The notes below the pieces were generated by a model that saw only the letters and a list, made by a program, of their open reading frames with translations, was not told the origin of the DNA and did no database searches. A program made the position numbers and the translations under genes. Positions 25,152 through 34,959 of a DNA stretch of 64,000 bases are shown in pieces (position 1 is the first letter of the stretch; every line of letters begins with the position of its first letter). Source of the DNA: Streptomyces sp. RB17 (GTDB taxonomy: Bacteria > Actinomycetota > Actinomycetes > Streptomycetales > Streptomycetaceae); contig NZ_WEGL01000005.1 in assembly GCF_009604455.1 (NCBI RefSeq), forward strand, positions 62,001 through 126,000, given 5' to 3'.

Positions 25152-26171
25152 ATGACATCGACATCCCCCCGGATCCATCCGGCGCCCGTCCGGCTCACCC
25201 AGTACGCGCACGGCGGCGGCTGCGCCTGCAAGATCCCGCCCGGAGAGCTGGAGGAGGTGGTCGCCGGGCTCACCGTGCCCCGGCTCGCCGGGGGTGACAC
25301 GCCGCTGCTCGTCGGGCTCTCCACCGGCGACGACGCCGCCGTGATCACCCACCGGGGAACCGCGGTCGTCTGTACCGCCGACTTCTTCACCCCGGTCGTG
25401 GACGACCCGTACGACTGGGGACGCATCGCCGCCGCCAACGCGCTGTCCGACGTGTACGCCATGGGCGGCCGGCCGGTGCTGGCCGTGAACCTGCTGGCCT
25501 GGCCGCGCGACCGGCTCCCCTTCGACCTGGCCCGCGAGGTGCTGCGCGGTGGCCTGGACATCGCCACCGAGGCCGGCTGCCATGTCGGCGGCGGGCACAG
25601 CGTCGACGACCCGGAACCCAAGTACGGCATGGCCGTCACCGGCCTCGCGGACCCCGAGCGGCTGCTGCGCAACGACGCCGGCCGGCCCGGGCAGCCGCTC
25701 TGCCTGACCAAGCCGCTCGGCGTGGGCGTGCTGAACAACCGGCACAAGGTCACCGGTGAGCGGTTCGAGCAGGCCGTCGCCACCATGACGGCGCTCAACC
25801 GGGACGCCGCCGAGGCCGCCCTCGCCGCCGGGGCCGGATGTGCCACCGACGTCACCGGGTTCGGCTTCCTCGGCCATCTGCACAAGCTGGCACGGGCCTC
25901 CGGCGTGACCGCCGTGGTCGACACCGCCGCCGTCGCGTACCTGGACGGGGCCCGGGAGGCCGTACGGGACGGGTATGTCAGCGGCGGCACCCGGCGCAAC
26001 CTCGAATGGGTCGCCCCGCACACCGACTTCGGGGACACCGACGCCGACACCCGGCTGCTGCTGGCCGACGCACAGACCTCCGGCGGTCTGCTGGTCGCCG
26101 GTGAGGTGCCCGGGGCGCCGGTGGTGGGGGAGCTGGTGCCCCTCGGAGGCCACTCGATCGTCCTCCGGTAG
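25152..26171 (+). CDS. selD: selenophosphate synthetase
   Basis: This 339-residue enzyme makes selenophosphate from selenide and ATP. The active-site segment is HGGGCACKIPP: the catalytic residue is Cys, not Sec, and the usual Cys-Gly-Cys-Lys is Cys-Ala-Cys-Lys. Further landmarks are GDDAAVI, TADFFTPVVDDPYDWGRIAA, NALSDVYAMGG, GGHSVDDPEPKYG and ATDVTGFGFLGHL. I place the start at ATG 25152, after tRNA-Sec; earlier in-frame starts would translate antisense tRNA. It converges on the formate dehydrogenase gene with only 5 bp between the stops. Confidence 0.96.
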   Translation: MTSTSPRIHPAPVRLTQYAHGGGCACKIPPGELEEVVAGLTVPRLAGGDTPLLVGLSTGDDAAVITHRGTAVVCTADFFTPVVDDPYDWGRIAAANALSDVYAMGGRPVLAVNLLAWPRDRLPFDLAREVLRGGLDIATEAGCHVGGGHSVDDPEPKYGMAVTGLADPERLLRNDAGRPGQPLCLTKPLGVGVLNNRHKVTGERFEQAVATMTALNRDAAEAALAAGAGCATDVTGFGFLGHLHKLARASGVTAVVDTAAVAYLDGAREAVRDGYVSGGTRRNLEWVAPHTDFGDTDADTRLLLADAQTSGGLLVAGEVPGAPVVGELVPLGGHSIVLR

Positions 26172-26176
26172 GGCGG

Positions 26177-29100
26177 CTACGGCTCCGTTCCGGTGTGCTC
26201 GTCGATGCCCGCCCGGGCCCGGTAGGCCCGCACGAATTCCACCGACGCCGGACCCCGGGGCCGCCGGCCCGGGCGGATGTCCACGGCGAACGCCTTCGAC
26301 TCCTGGATGTGGACGTTCGGGTCCAGCGACAGATGCAGCAGTTCGTTGGCCGCGTCCCCGGTGCTGTAGCCGTTGGGACCCCAGTGGTACGGCAGCCCCA
26401 CTTGGTGCAGCCTGCGGCCGTGCACCGTCAGCGGCTCCATCCGGTCCGTCACCAGCACCCGCGCCTCGATCACCGCGCGGGCGCTGACGATCGTCGCCCA
26501 CCCCGTGTGTGTCAGGCCCCGCTCGGCCGCCAGTTCCGGGGAGACCTCGCAGAAGAACTCCGGCTGCAGCTCGGCCAGATACGGCTGCCAGCGGGACATG
26601 CCGCCCGCCGTGTGGTGCTCGGTGAGCCGGTAGGTGGTGGCCACGTACGGAAACACCTCGGAGCCGGGCTCGTCACCGCTCGGCTGGTAGCGGTTGTCGG
26701 ACAGCGACGGCATCAACTGCCGTACAGGGTTGCGCTGCTGGTCGTACAGGAGGTTCGGGAACGGCGAGTCCTGCGGCTCGTAGTGGGCCGGCAGCGGGCC
26801 GTCGGTGAGTCCGGACGGCACGTACAGCCAGGCCTTGCCGTCGGCCTGCATGATGAACGGGTCCGTGCCGGACAGCGCCTCCGGGCCGGTCGCGTCCTTC
26901 GGCGGCTCGTGATCGGGCGACTTGTCCTTCTTGAAGTCGGGCACGTCGTGCCCGGACCACTCGCCCTTCTCCGGGTCCCACCACACCAGCGCCTTGCGCT
27001 CGCTCCAGGGCCTGCCCCGCGGGTCGGCGGAGGCGCGGTTGTAGAGGATCCGCCGGTTGGCGGGCCAGGCCCACGCCCACTCGGCGGCCACCCAGTCCTG
27101 CTCCCGGCCGGGCCTGCGGCGCGCGGCCTGGTTGACGCCGTCGGCGCGGACACCGCAGTAGATCCAGCAGCCGCAGGACGTCGAGCCGTCCGGCTTCAGC
27201 TCCTCGTAGGAGGACAGCGGGTTGCCCTCGGCGTCGTGGCCGTTGATCTCGGCGAGGACGGCCTCCGCGTCCGGTTCGGCGTGTCGGCCCCTCGTCGGAT
27301 AGTCCCAGGCCAGGTCGAGCACGGGCCGGTCCATGTCCTCGGTGGACCCGGCGAGCTTCTCCCGGATGATCCGCCCCAGGTGGTAGGTGAACCACAGGTC
27401 GCTGCGCGACTCGCCGGGCGGCTCGACCGCCTGGTGGTGCCACTGCAGCAGCCGCTGGGTGTTGGTGAAGCTGCCGTCCTTCTCGGTGTGCGCGGCGGCC
27501 GGCAGGAAGAACACCTCGGTGCGGATGTCCTCGGTGCGCAGCTCACCGGTCTCGATCTCGGGCCCGTTCTGCCACCAGGTCGCCGACTCGATGAGCGAGA
27601 AGTCGCGGACGACCAGCCAGTCCAGGTTGGCCATGCCGAGCCGCATCAGCTTGGAGTTGGCGTTGCCCACCGCCGGGTTCTCGCCGTACAGGAAGTAGCC
27701 CCTGCAGGTGCCCTCCAGCTGGGCCATCGTCGTCTCGTACGCCGAGTGGCTGCCGGTCAGCCGGGGCAGGTAGTCGAAGCAGAAGTCGTTGTCGGCCCTG
27801 GCCGCGTCACCCCAGTAGGCCTTGAGCAGACTCACCAGGTACGAGCGCATGTTGCCCCAGTAGCCCTTGTGGGCCGCCTCGGCCTGCACGAAGGCGTCCA
27901 GGTCCTGGTCCTGGTGGGCGTGCGGCATCGGGATGTAGCCCGGCAGCAGGTTGAACAGGGTCGGGATGTCCGTCGAGCCCTGGATGGAGGCGTGTCCGCG
28001 CAGGGCCAGGATGCCGCCGCCCGGCCGGCCGATGTTGCCGAGCAGGGTCTGCAGGACACAGGCCGCCCGGATGTACTGCACGCCGACCGTGTGCTGCGTC
28101 CAGCCGACCGCGTACGCGAACGCCGTCGTCCGGTCGCGGCCGGAGTTCTCCGTGACCAGCTCGCACACCCGCCGGAAAAGATCCTGCGGCACCCCGCAGA
28201 CCTCCTCGACCATCTCTGGCGTGTAGCGGGCATAGTGCCGCTTGAGCACCTGGAAGACACAGCGCGGATGGGTCAGCGTCTCGTCACGCTCGGGCTCGCC
28301 CTCGCCGATCACCGCGCCGCCGGACCCGTGCGCCTCGCCGCGAGCGGCCTCGGTCACCGAACTCCCGCCCCGGGTGCGCTCCTCGTACTCCTGGTCACGC
28401 TCCCCGGAGGCCGCCTGGACCTCGGTGCCCTCGTACTGCCAACTGCCGTTGTCGTAGGAGCGGTTCCTGGCGTCCAGGCCGGAGAACACACCCGCCAGGT
28501 CCTCGGTGTCACCGAAGTCCTCCCGGACGATCACCGGGGCGTTGCTGTAGGCCACGATGTAGTCGCGGAAGTACTTCTCGTGCTGCAGCACGTAGTTGAC
28601 GATCCCGCCGAGGAAGGCGATGTCCGTGCCCGCGCGCAGCGGCACGTGCACGTCGGCCAGCGCGCTGGTGCGGGTGAACCGCGGATCGACGTGGATCACC
28701 TTCGCGCCCCGTGCCTTGGCCTCCATCACCCACTGGAACCCGACCGGATGGCACTCGGCCATGTTCGAGCCCTCGATGACGATGCAGTCCGCGTTCTGCA
28801 GGTCCTGCTGGAAGGTGGTCGCGCCGCCGCGTCCGAACGAGGTTCCCAGACCGGGAACGGTGGAGGAGTGTCAAACGCGCGCCTGGTTCTCGATCTGGAT
28901 CGCTCCGAGCGCCGTGAACAACTTCTTGATCAGGTAGTTCTCTTCGTTGTCCAGCGTGGCCCCGCCGAGGCTCGCGATGCCGAGGGTGCGCCGGGTGCGG
29001 GTCTCGTCGACCTCCCACTGCCAGCCCGCCCGGCGCGCCTCGATCACCCGGTCGGCGATCATGTCCATCGCGGTGCCGAGGTCGAGGCGCTCCCACTCGG

Positions 29101-29437
29101 TGCCGTGCGGGCGCCGGTGGAGGACCTGGTGCTCGCGGGCGTCCCCGGTGGTCAGCTGCAGGCTCGCCGCGCCCTTGGGGCACAGCCGGCCGCGCGAGAT
29201 CGGGGAGTCGGGGTCGCCCTCGATCTGGGTGACCTTCCCGTCCTGGACGTACACGTTCTGGCCGCAGCCCACCGCGCAGTACGGGCAGACGGACTTCACC
29301 ACCCGGTCGGCCGTGGCCACCCGGGGCTGAAGCCGCTCGCTGTGCCCGCTCTTCGCCGCGGCGCCCCGGCCCAGTGGATCGGTGCCCGTCAGCTGGCGGT
29401 AGACCGGCCAGGAGTCGATCCAGGTGCGTACGCCCAC
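26177..29437 (-). CDS. fdhA: selenocysteine-containing formate dehydrogenase, catalytic subunit
   Basis: This molybdopterin (bis-MGD) enzyme of 1086 residues oxidises formate to CO2. The N terminus holds one [4Fe-4S] cluster with Cys51, Cys54, Cys58 (CPYCAVGC) and Cys86 (RLCPKG). In-frame UGA at 28873-28871 encodes Sec189 in ENQARV-U-HSSTVPGLG, the place of Sec in E. coli FdoG and FdnG, and a SECIS hairpin follows. Later landmarks are GSNMAECHPVGFQWVMEAK and HQVGLPYHWGPNGYSTGD near the C terminus. A charged insertion of about 60 residues follows AASGERDQEYEE. GTG at 29437 has GGGAGGAG upstream. No Tat signal is seen, so it is probably cytoplasmic or faces inward. Its partner subunits lie beyond the MFS gene. 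Confidence 0.95.
28842..28873 (-). promoter_or_regulatory. Sec UGA codon and bacterial SECIS hairpin
   Basis: The UGA is at 28873-28871. Twelve bases downstream, GTTCCC pairs with GGGAAC (28858-28853 with 28847-28842) around the loop GGTCT. The apical loop GGUCU is the same as in the E. coli fdhF SECIS that SelB recognises, at a comparable distance from the UGA. Confidence 0.9.
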
Positions 29438-29862
29438 GGCCACTCCTCCCGCTCGGTCCCCCGTCGCTCCCTCGATCTTCCCGCATGTGCGTGGACCCGG
29501 CATCTCTCGTGCCGGTGCGCGGCGGAGTACCCCGGCGGGTCGGGGCCAAACGGACCCGGCGGGGAGCACCGCCGGGAGGAGGCCGGACCGGGCAGCCCCT
29601 GCGGTCACCGCGCCGGCTGACGAGCCGGCCGCCCACGACTGCGCGCTGCCACGCCTGTGGGGCGTTGCGGGCTCGGTGAGGGCCACGGTGACAGGGGCCC
29701 AATGTGTCGGCCGCGACCTGGCAAGGAAGGCCGCGTGGCCCATCTCCGGTGTCCAGGGTCCCGGCGGTTCCGGCGGGCTAGGCGTTTCTGGCTGTCCCGG
29801 CTGTCTTGACCCGTCCTGCCCCGGCCCTGGCTGCCCCGGCTGTACTGGCCCGTCCTACCCCT
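29438..29862. other. upstream region of fdhA, no gene seen
   Basis: Apart from a C-rich, Cys/Pro-type low-complexity stretch near 29770-29860 that leads into the 9-bp repeats, I see nothing I can call. The fdhA promoter should lie in the first 200 bp. Confidence 0.5.
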
Positions 29863-29934
29863 GTCCTTGCCGTCCTTGCCGTCCTTGCCGTCCTTGCCGT
29901 CCTTGCCGTCCTGCCGGTCCTTGCCGTCCTGCCG
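29863..29934. repeat. 9-bp tandem repeat
   Basis: Eight consecutive 9-mers: five perfect GTCCTTGCC copies (29863-29907), then GTCCTGCCG, GTCCTTGCC and GTCCTGCCG. The array sits 30 bp downstream of the MFS stop codon. Because the unit is three codons long, it stays open in several frames, for example Gly-Lys-Asp on the minus strand. Confidence 0.9.
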
Positions 29935-29964
29935 GTCCCGGCCAGTCCGGCGGGGTCGCCCCCG

Positions 29965-31482
29965 TCAAGTCTGCCGAGCGTGCATGGGGTTGTTGGCGAC
30001 CTCGTCCGAGCACTTCCGGTGCGGTCGGCGCATATGCCGGTCGCGTCGCCAGTCGGACGTCGCGAGCGCGAGTGACGCCACCATGCCGACGAGGGCGGCG
30101 CCCAGGGCGGTGACGACGGCGCCGCGGTAGTCGTGACTCCTGCCGAGCACCAGGTAGAAGAAGCCGGGCAGGGCGGCGGTGCCGACCGCGGCCCCCAGTC
30201 GCTGACCGGTCTGCAGGGCACCGCCCGCCGCACCCGCCATGCGCACGGGCACGTCCCGCAGCGTCATGGTGATGTTGGGGGAGACCACGCAGCCGCTGCC
30301 GACACCCCCGAGGAACAGCACCGGGGCGGCGACCCAGGGCGCCATGCCGACGGGCACGAAGCGGAGCAGCAGCGCGGTGCCGCCCAGGCCGACGATCACG
30401 CCCGTCAGGCCGCACACGGTGAGCAGGCGGCCGAAGCGGTCCACCAGCCGGCCGGCGACCACGGCCGCGCCGGCCGAGCCCAGGGCGAAGGGAGTCACGG
30501 CGAGGCCGGACCGCAGCGGGGAAAAGCCCAGACCGTGCTGGTAGAAGAGCGCGAAGACCAGCCACACACCGCTGAACCCGATGAAGTACAAGGTGCCGAC
30601 TCCGGCGCCGACGGCGTACCCGCGCACGGTGCTGAACAGGCGCGGGTCGAGCAGCGGCTGGGCACCCCGTGTGACGAGGCGGCGCTGCCACCCGGCGAAG
30701 ACGGCGAGGATCGCGACGCCGACGACGAACAGCCACCACACACGTCCGATGCCACCGGAGTCCGCCTGGACCAGCGGGTACATCAGCGCGAGGACGCCGA
30801 GGCCGAGCAGCAGCACGCCGGGCAGGTCCACGCGTCCCCGTCCGGAGGGGCGGGTGCGGGGCAGCAGGCGGCGGCCGAGCAGGACGGCCAGGATGCCGAT
30901 GGGGACGTTGACGTAGAAGATCCACCGCCAGCCCTGGGCGCCGGAGGCCAGGGCGAGGATGACGCCGCCGGCGACGGGTCCGGTCGCGGCCGATACGCCG
31001 ACGGTGGCGCCGAAGAAGCCGAAGGCCCGGCCGCGTTCGGCACCGCGGAACATCTGCTGGATGAGCGCGGAGTTCTGCGGGGCCATGAAACCCGCCGCCA
31101 GTCCCTGGGCGAGCCGGGCCACCACCAGCAGCGTGATGTCGGGGGCCGCACCGCAGGCCGCGCTGAAGACCACGAAACCGCTGAGGGCCAGCAGGAAGAT
31201 GCGGCGCCGGTCCAGGGCGTCGCCGAGGCGGCCGGCGGTGACGAGGGCGAGGGCGAAGGTGAGCGCGTAGCCGGACACCACCCACTGCACCTGCGCGGGG
31301 GAGGCGTGCAGATCGCGCTGGATCGTGGGCAGGGCGACCGCCACGATCGTCACGTCGAGCAGGCTCATGAAGCCGGCCACCAGGGTGGCCCACAGGGCCC
31401 GCCACCGCTGCGGATCCGGCTCGTATCCGGCCTCCTGAGCGCCCGGTTGCCGGTCGCCCGCCGGCGACGCCGACGCTGTCAC
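29965..31482 (-). CDS. DHA2-type MFS drug exporter
   Basis: This is a 505-residue exporter with 14 predicted membrane helices. Motif A appears as TAGRLGDALDRRRIFL, motif D1 as LDVTIVAVALPTI, and motif C in the region GPVAGGVILALASG. Members expel lipophilic drugs or metabolites by proton antiport. GTG at 31482 follows GAGAGGAG and gives the normal short N terminus; upstream in-frame codons are not protein-like. It lies between the formate dehydrogenase catalytic gene and its other subunits, all on the same strand, but no functional link is evident. Confidence 0.9.
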   Translation of the reverse strand: MTASASPAGDRQPGAQEAGYEPDPQRWRALWATLVAGFMSLLDVTIVAVALPTIQRDLHASPAQVQWVVSGYALTFALALVTAGRLGDALDRRRIFLLALSGFVVFSAACGAAPDITLLVVARLAQGLAAGFMAPQNSALIQQMFRGAERGRAFGFFGATVGVSAATGPVAGGVILALASGAQGWRWIFYVNVPIGILAVLLGRRLLPRTRPSGRGRVDLPGVLLLGLGVLALMYPLVQADSGGIGRVWWLFVVGVAILAVFAGWQRRLVTRGAQPLLDPRLFSTVRGYAVGAGVGTLYFIGFSGVWLVFALFYQHGLGFSPLRSGLAVTPFALGSAGAAVVAGRLVDRFGRLLTVCGLTGVIVGLGGTALLLRFVPVGMAPWVAAPVLFLGGVGSGCVVSPNITMTLRDVPVRMAGAAGGALQTGQRLGAAVGTAALPGFFYLVLGRSHDYRGAVVTALGAALVGMVASLALATSDWRRDRHMRRPHRKCSDEVANNPMHARQT

Positions 31483-31830
31483 TTGGGCTCCTCTCACCGG
31501 GTGCCCACCCGGATGGACGAAGTTCCCCGCCCGGGGCACCGGCACACACACCGAGTCCGTGCCGTCGGTGAGCCTGTCGCCTGCCGCCCCCGTAAACTCC
31601 CCGAAAAGGGTCGACCGTGACCCTGCGTAGCCCCTCGACTGCTTCTGTCCGAGGCCGCGAGATCTGCGCGGGCGGTGTGTCTGGTGAGACGTACGGCGGA
31701 AGGAACACCCTTGGCGGCGACCGGCCACGACGAGTGGGTGGACCCCGCGGCGGTGAGGCGGCACCGGGTGCTGTTCCGCGCGGTCGGGAGACGACGTCAC
31801 CCGAAGCCGCGCCGCAGCGACATCACCGTG
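31483..31830. other. MFS promoter region, no gene seen
   Basis: This 348-bp stretch separates the NrfD stop from the MFS start. A short plus-strand frame starting TTG at about 31711 (AATGHDEWVDPAAVRRH) has some protein character but runs on into antisense of NrfD, so I do not call it. Confidence 0.4.
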
Positions 31831-32844
31831 TCAGCGCGCACGCCTCTCCAGCCGCTCCCGCTGGGGTACGACGGTGTATTTCGGGTCCTCGGCGGAGGCC
31901 ACCCCGGCGTGGAACACGCCGAAGCGCAGGGCCGCCGAGCCGGTGAGCAGCGCGGCTCCGGCCGTCAGGGCCAGGCGCCGGTCCCGCCCGCACACCACGG
32001 CGAGGGCCGCACCGCCCGCCGTCAGAACCTCCGCCGCGCGCAGCAGCAGCTGCGGCCTGCCCTCTTCGAAGGGCTCCGCGGTCAGGCCCATGCGCCGCTT
32101 CATCGCCCGGAACGCGCCCAGTTCGAGGGCGGCCCCGAGCACGGCCAGCCGACGGGCGGGCCCCGCCTGGGCGGTCGGTGCGGCGGCCAGGGCCAGGCCG
32201 GAGGCCGCGGTGGCGGCGGAGCCCGCGAAGACGAACGGCAGCTCGCGGTAGCCCTCGTGCCAGGACGGCACCGCCGTGTCCGAAAGCAGCACCGCCGTGT
32301 ACGTGGCCACGGCCGGGCCGAGGACGGCGGACGCCGCGGTGGCGGCCGAGCCCAGCAGCCGGTACCGGCCCGCCACCTGGGTCGCCGCGGCGGTCAGCGT
32401 CAGCGGGGCGTACCCGGCCAGCAGCCACGAGCCCACGCTCATGGGCGACGTGGGCTTCAGGACGCGCAGCATGTTCAGGAACCGGGCCGGCCTGCCCAGG
32501 TCATGGACGAGCGCGGCCAGCGACAGGGAGATGGCCCCGGCGGCCCCGAGCTTCGCGGGAGCCGCGAGCCCCGGCCGTCCGGTGGCCTGGCCCCCGGCCG
32601 CGAGCAGCGAGGACGCCCCGGCCAGACCGCCGAGATACAGGTAACCGGCGATGTCGAGGGGCTTCCACGTCGGCTTCTTCAGCACGGGTTTGCCGTAGTA
32701 CGACGAGAACGCCGCCTCCGGGACCACCGGCTGCTCGCCCCGCCCGCGCCGCCGCCGGCGGCGTCCCCCGCCGGCTCCCGTGGTCGCCTCCCTGTCGGGC
32801 CGCGCGCCCTGTCCGCCGTCCCGGGTGACGTCCGATTCGCTCAT
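31831..32844 (-). CDS. NrfD/PsrC-like membrane subunit of formate dehydrogenase
   Basis: This 337-residue protein has a disordered Arg-rich N terminus (RRRRRRGRGE) and eight or nine membrane helices from about residue 65. It is of the NrfD type that anchors molybdoenzymes and passes electrons to quinone without heme. DLGRPARFLNMLRVLKPTSP is a typical NrfD loop. Its ATG overlaps the FdhB stop in ATGA, so it is translationally coupled. With FdhB and the Sec subunit it would form a membrane-bound formate:quinone oxidoreductase. Confidence 0.9.
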   Translation of the reverse strand: MSESDVTRDGGQGARPDREATTGAGGGRRRRRRGRGEQPVVPEAAFSSYYGKPVLKKPTWKPLDIAGYLYLGGLAGASSLLAAGGQATGRPGLAAPAKLGAAGAISLSLAALVHDLGRPARFLNMLRVLKPTSPMSVGSWLLAGYAPLTLTAAATQVAGRYRLLGSAATAASAVLGPAVATYTAVLLSDTAVPSWHEGYRELPFVFAGSAATAASGLALAAAPTAQAGPARRLAVLGAALELGAFRAMKRRMGLTAEPFEEGRPQLLLRAAEVLTAGGAALAVVCGRDRRLALTAGAALLTGSAALRFGVFHAGVASAEDPKYTVVPQRERLERRAR

Positions 32845-33857
32845 CGCGGTCTCCTCGCGAAGCTGCCCACGGCCAGGGCCACCAGCGAGCCGGCGGCCAG
32901 CGCCGCGTGCCGCCACATGGCGGGCAGGTCCCGGGTGGTGACCACCGGGTCGGGCGGGAGGCCGTAGACCTCCGGCTCGTCCAGCAGGAGGAAGAACGCG
33001 CCGTCGCCGCCGACCCCGTCGTCCGGGCTCTCGCCGTACAGCCGTGCGTCGGTCACGCCGGCCGCGTGCAGCTGCGCCACCCGGTCCCGGGCCCGCTCCC
33101 GCAGCTCCTCCAGCGGGCCGAACTGGATGGAGTCCGTGGGGCAGGACTTGGCGCAGGCGGGCTCCATGCCCGCGCCGAGCCGGTCGTAGCAGAGCGTGCA
33201 CTTCCACACCCGGCCGTCGTCCTTGCGCTGGTCGATGACCCCGTAGGGGCAGGCGGGCACGCAGTACCCGCAGCCGTTGCAGATGTCCTCCTGGACGACC
33301 ACCGTGCCGAACTCGGTGCGGAACAACGCGCCGGTGGGGCACACGTCCAGACAAGCGGCGTGCGTGCAGTGCTTGCACACGTCGGAGGACATCAGCCAGC
33401 GCAGCTCGGTGCGGCCGTCGGGGGAGAGGGGGGAGATCCGCCCGGTCGGCGCGCCCTCGGGTGCCCGCCCCGGCGGGGGTGCGGTGGCTCCCGGGCCGGG
33501 GGAGGAGGCATCGGTGCCGAGGCGGGCCGCGGCGGCGAACACGTCGACGTCCTCGTGCGCGACCCCGGGCTCCTGCCGGCCGAACGGCCCCCGCTGCTCG
33601 ATGAAGGCCACGTGCCGCCAGGTGTCGGCGCCCAGGCTCTGGGTGTTGTCGTACGACATGCCGGTCAGGACCAGACCGTCCTCGGGAACGGCGTTCCACT
33701 CCTTGCACGCCACCTCGCAGGCCTTGCAGCCGATGCACACCGAGGTGTCGGTGAAGAAGCCCATCCTCGGCGGGGCGTCCGGGTATCCGGAGTCGCCGGC
33801 CACGTCCGGCTGCGGGCCGTACCACAGATGTCCGCGGACCTCGTCGCCGTCCCTCAT
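32841..33857 (-). CDS. fdhB: formate dehydrogenase iron-sulfur subunit
   Basis: This 338-residue electron-transfer subunit should carry four [4Fe-4S] clusters. Cys groups are CIGCKACEVACKEWN (about residue 41), CKHCTHAACLDVCPTGA, CNGCGYCVPACPYGV and CTLCYDRLGAGMEPACAKSC. A Pro/Gly-rich insertion of about 45 residues separates the first and second groups. A single membrane helix lies near the C terminus (HAALAAGSLVALAVGSFA), as in FdoH. ATG at 33857 follows AGGAGGTACGGCG. It is first of a two-gene operon with NrfD and belongs with fdhA despite the intervening MFS gene. Confidence 0.95.
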   Translation of the reverse strand: MRDGDEVRGHLWYGPQPDVAGDSGYPDAPPRMGFFTDTSVCIGCKACEVACKEWNAVPEDGLVLTGMSYDNTQSLGADTWRHVAFIEQRGPFGRQEPGVAHEDVDVFAAAARLGTDASSPGPGATAPPPGRAPEGAPTGRISPLSPDGRTELRWLMSSDVCKHCTHAACLDVCPTGALFRTEFGTVVVQEDICNGCGYCVPACPYGVIDQRKDDGRVWKCTLCYDRLGAGMEPACAKSCPTDSIQFGPLEELRERARDRVAQLHAAGVTDARLYGESPDDGVGGDGAFFLLLDEPEVYGLPPDPVVTTRDLPAMWRHAALAAGSLVALAVGSFARRPR

Positions 33858-34512
33858 CGCCGTACCTCCTCGCTCATGACGTCCCACGCTGTTGCCGAAG
33901 TACCAGCGGCTCAGGGCGTTGCGGTGCCGGTGCCGGTGGAACCCGCGCCAGGCCTCCTCGCGGGACGGCAGCACGAACAGAGCCGTGCGGAAGGGACCCG
34001 GGAGCTGCCCACGACGGGCACCGACCGTCCAGTTGACCCTCCGGGAACGTCTTGCCCCGGGCCGACCGCCGCTCCTCGGACACCGCCACCGCGTGCTCGC
34101 CTTCCGCCCGTGCTGGGTCCCTCACTCTCAGTGCTCTCCCTCGAGCGTGGCACGGGTGCCCCTGCACCGCGCGGGCGAAACGGCGGCCGGGTTCGTTCGC
34201 CGGACCGGCGCGGGGCCACGCGGTGCCGCGGACTGTGGGCGGGAGCGAAGAGGCGGGCCTGGGCCGTGGAGCGCGTCTACGGCGTTGCCCGGACCGGAGG
34301 TCGCCACGCCGGCCCGACGCGGGCGCGCCACGGCTGCTGGGCGGGCTCTACGACGCGGCGGCGGAGGTGAGGTGTGCCATCCGGCGAGGTTCGGGCGCAC
34401 GCGCTCGGCCGACCGTGGGGCCGTCGGGCGCCGGTGACGTCACGCTCGAAGCCGCGGCCGGTTCCCTCGTGGTCGGCGTGCTCCCCGGCCGTGGCATGGC
34501 GCACCAGGACGC
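33858..34512. other. 655-bp region without a supported gene
   Basis: A minus-strand segment just before fdhB (GFHRHRHRNALSRWYFGNS) reads like protein and is in frame with fdhB, but it lacks a good start and lies before the fdhB ribosome site; it may be a decayed fragment. Nothing else is recognisable. The fdhB promoter must lie here. Confidence 0.4.
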
Positions 34513-34959
34513 TCACGCCTCCTCGGCGGTCAGCGGCACGGTGGCGGTGACCCGTTTGCCGTGGGGCAGCCAAGTCACCTCGAGGGCGCGGGAGAGCATC
34601 GCGACGAGGTGCAGCCCGTGCCCGCCGACCCGGCGTGGATCGGGAGGGCGCCGCAGGGGCGGGTCGGTGGAGGTGTCCGACACGGTGATCCGCAGGGCAC
34701 GGGCGTCGGGCAGCACTTCCAGGCTCAGGCTGCACGGGCCGGGGGCGTGTTTGGCCACGTTGGTGATGAGTTCGCTGACGACGAGCCGGGCGTCCTGCAC
34801 CGAGCGCCGCGGGGGCGCGGGTCTCACTCGCGCGAGCAGGGCGCCGACGGCGTCCCTGGCATCGCCGATGCCGGCCACGGCGTCGTCCCAGGTGCGACTG
34901 TGGCGCAGGGACGTGGGCCGGGCCTGCGTCCTCGTGTGTGTCCCGAGCGGGATGTCCAT
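34513..34959 (-). CDS. GHKL ATPase, anti-sigma factor type
   Basis: This 148-residue single-domain ATP-binding protein is of the RsbW/SpoIIAB class. The N box is VVSELITNVAKHA, the G1 region is TVSDTSTDPP, and G2 is VGGHGLHLVAMLS. Such proteins sequester a stress sigma factor or phosphorylate an antagonist. It stands alone; PP2C-type phosphatases such as the one at 18.9-19.7 kb are their usual partners. ATG at 34959 with AAAGGGC upstream. Confidence 0.88.
   Translation of the reverse strand: MDIPLGTHTRTQARPTSLRHSRTWDDAVAGIGDARDAVGALLARVRPAPPRRSVQDARLVVSELITNVAKHAPGPCSLSLEVLPDARALRITVSDTSTDPPLRRPPDPRRVGGHGLHLVAMLSRALEVTWLPHGKRVTATVPLTAEEA

Noticed and set aside
28763..28873. Formate dehydrogenase as two genes or a pseudogene broken by a stop
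   Set aside because: The stop is UGA at the known Sec position, followed by a SECIS hairpin, with all sel genes adjacent.
29855..31708. Minus-strand collagen-like protein ending in Gly-Arg-Gln repeats
   Set aside because: Most of this frame is a shadow of the MFS exporter; only a frameshift would connect it.
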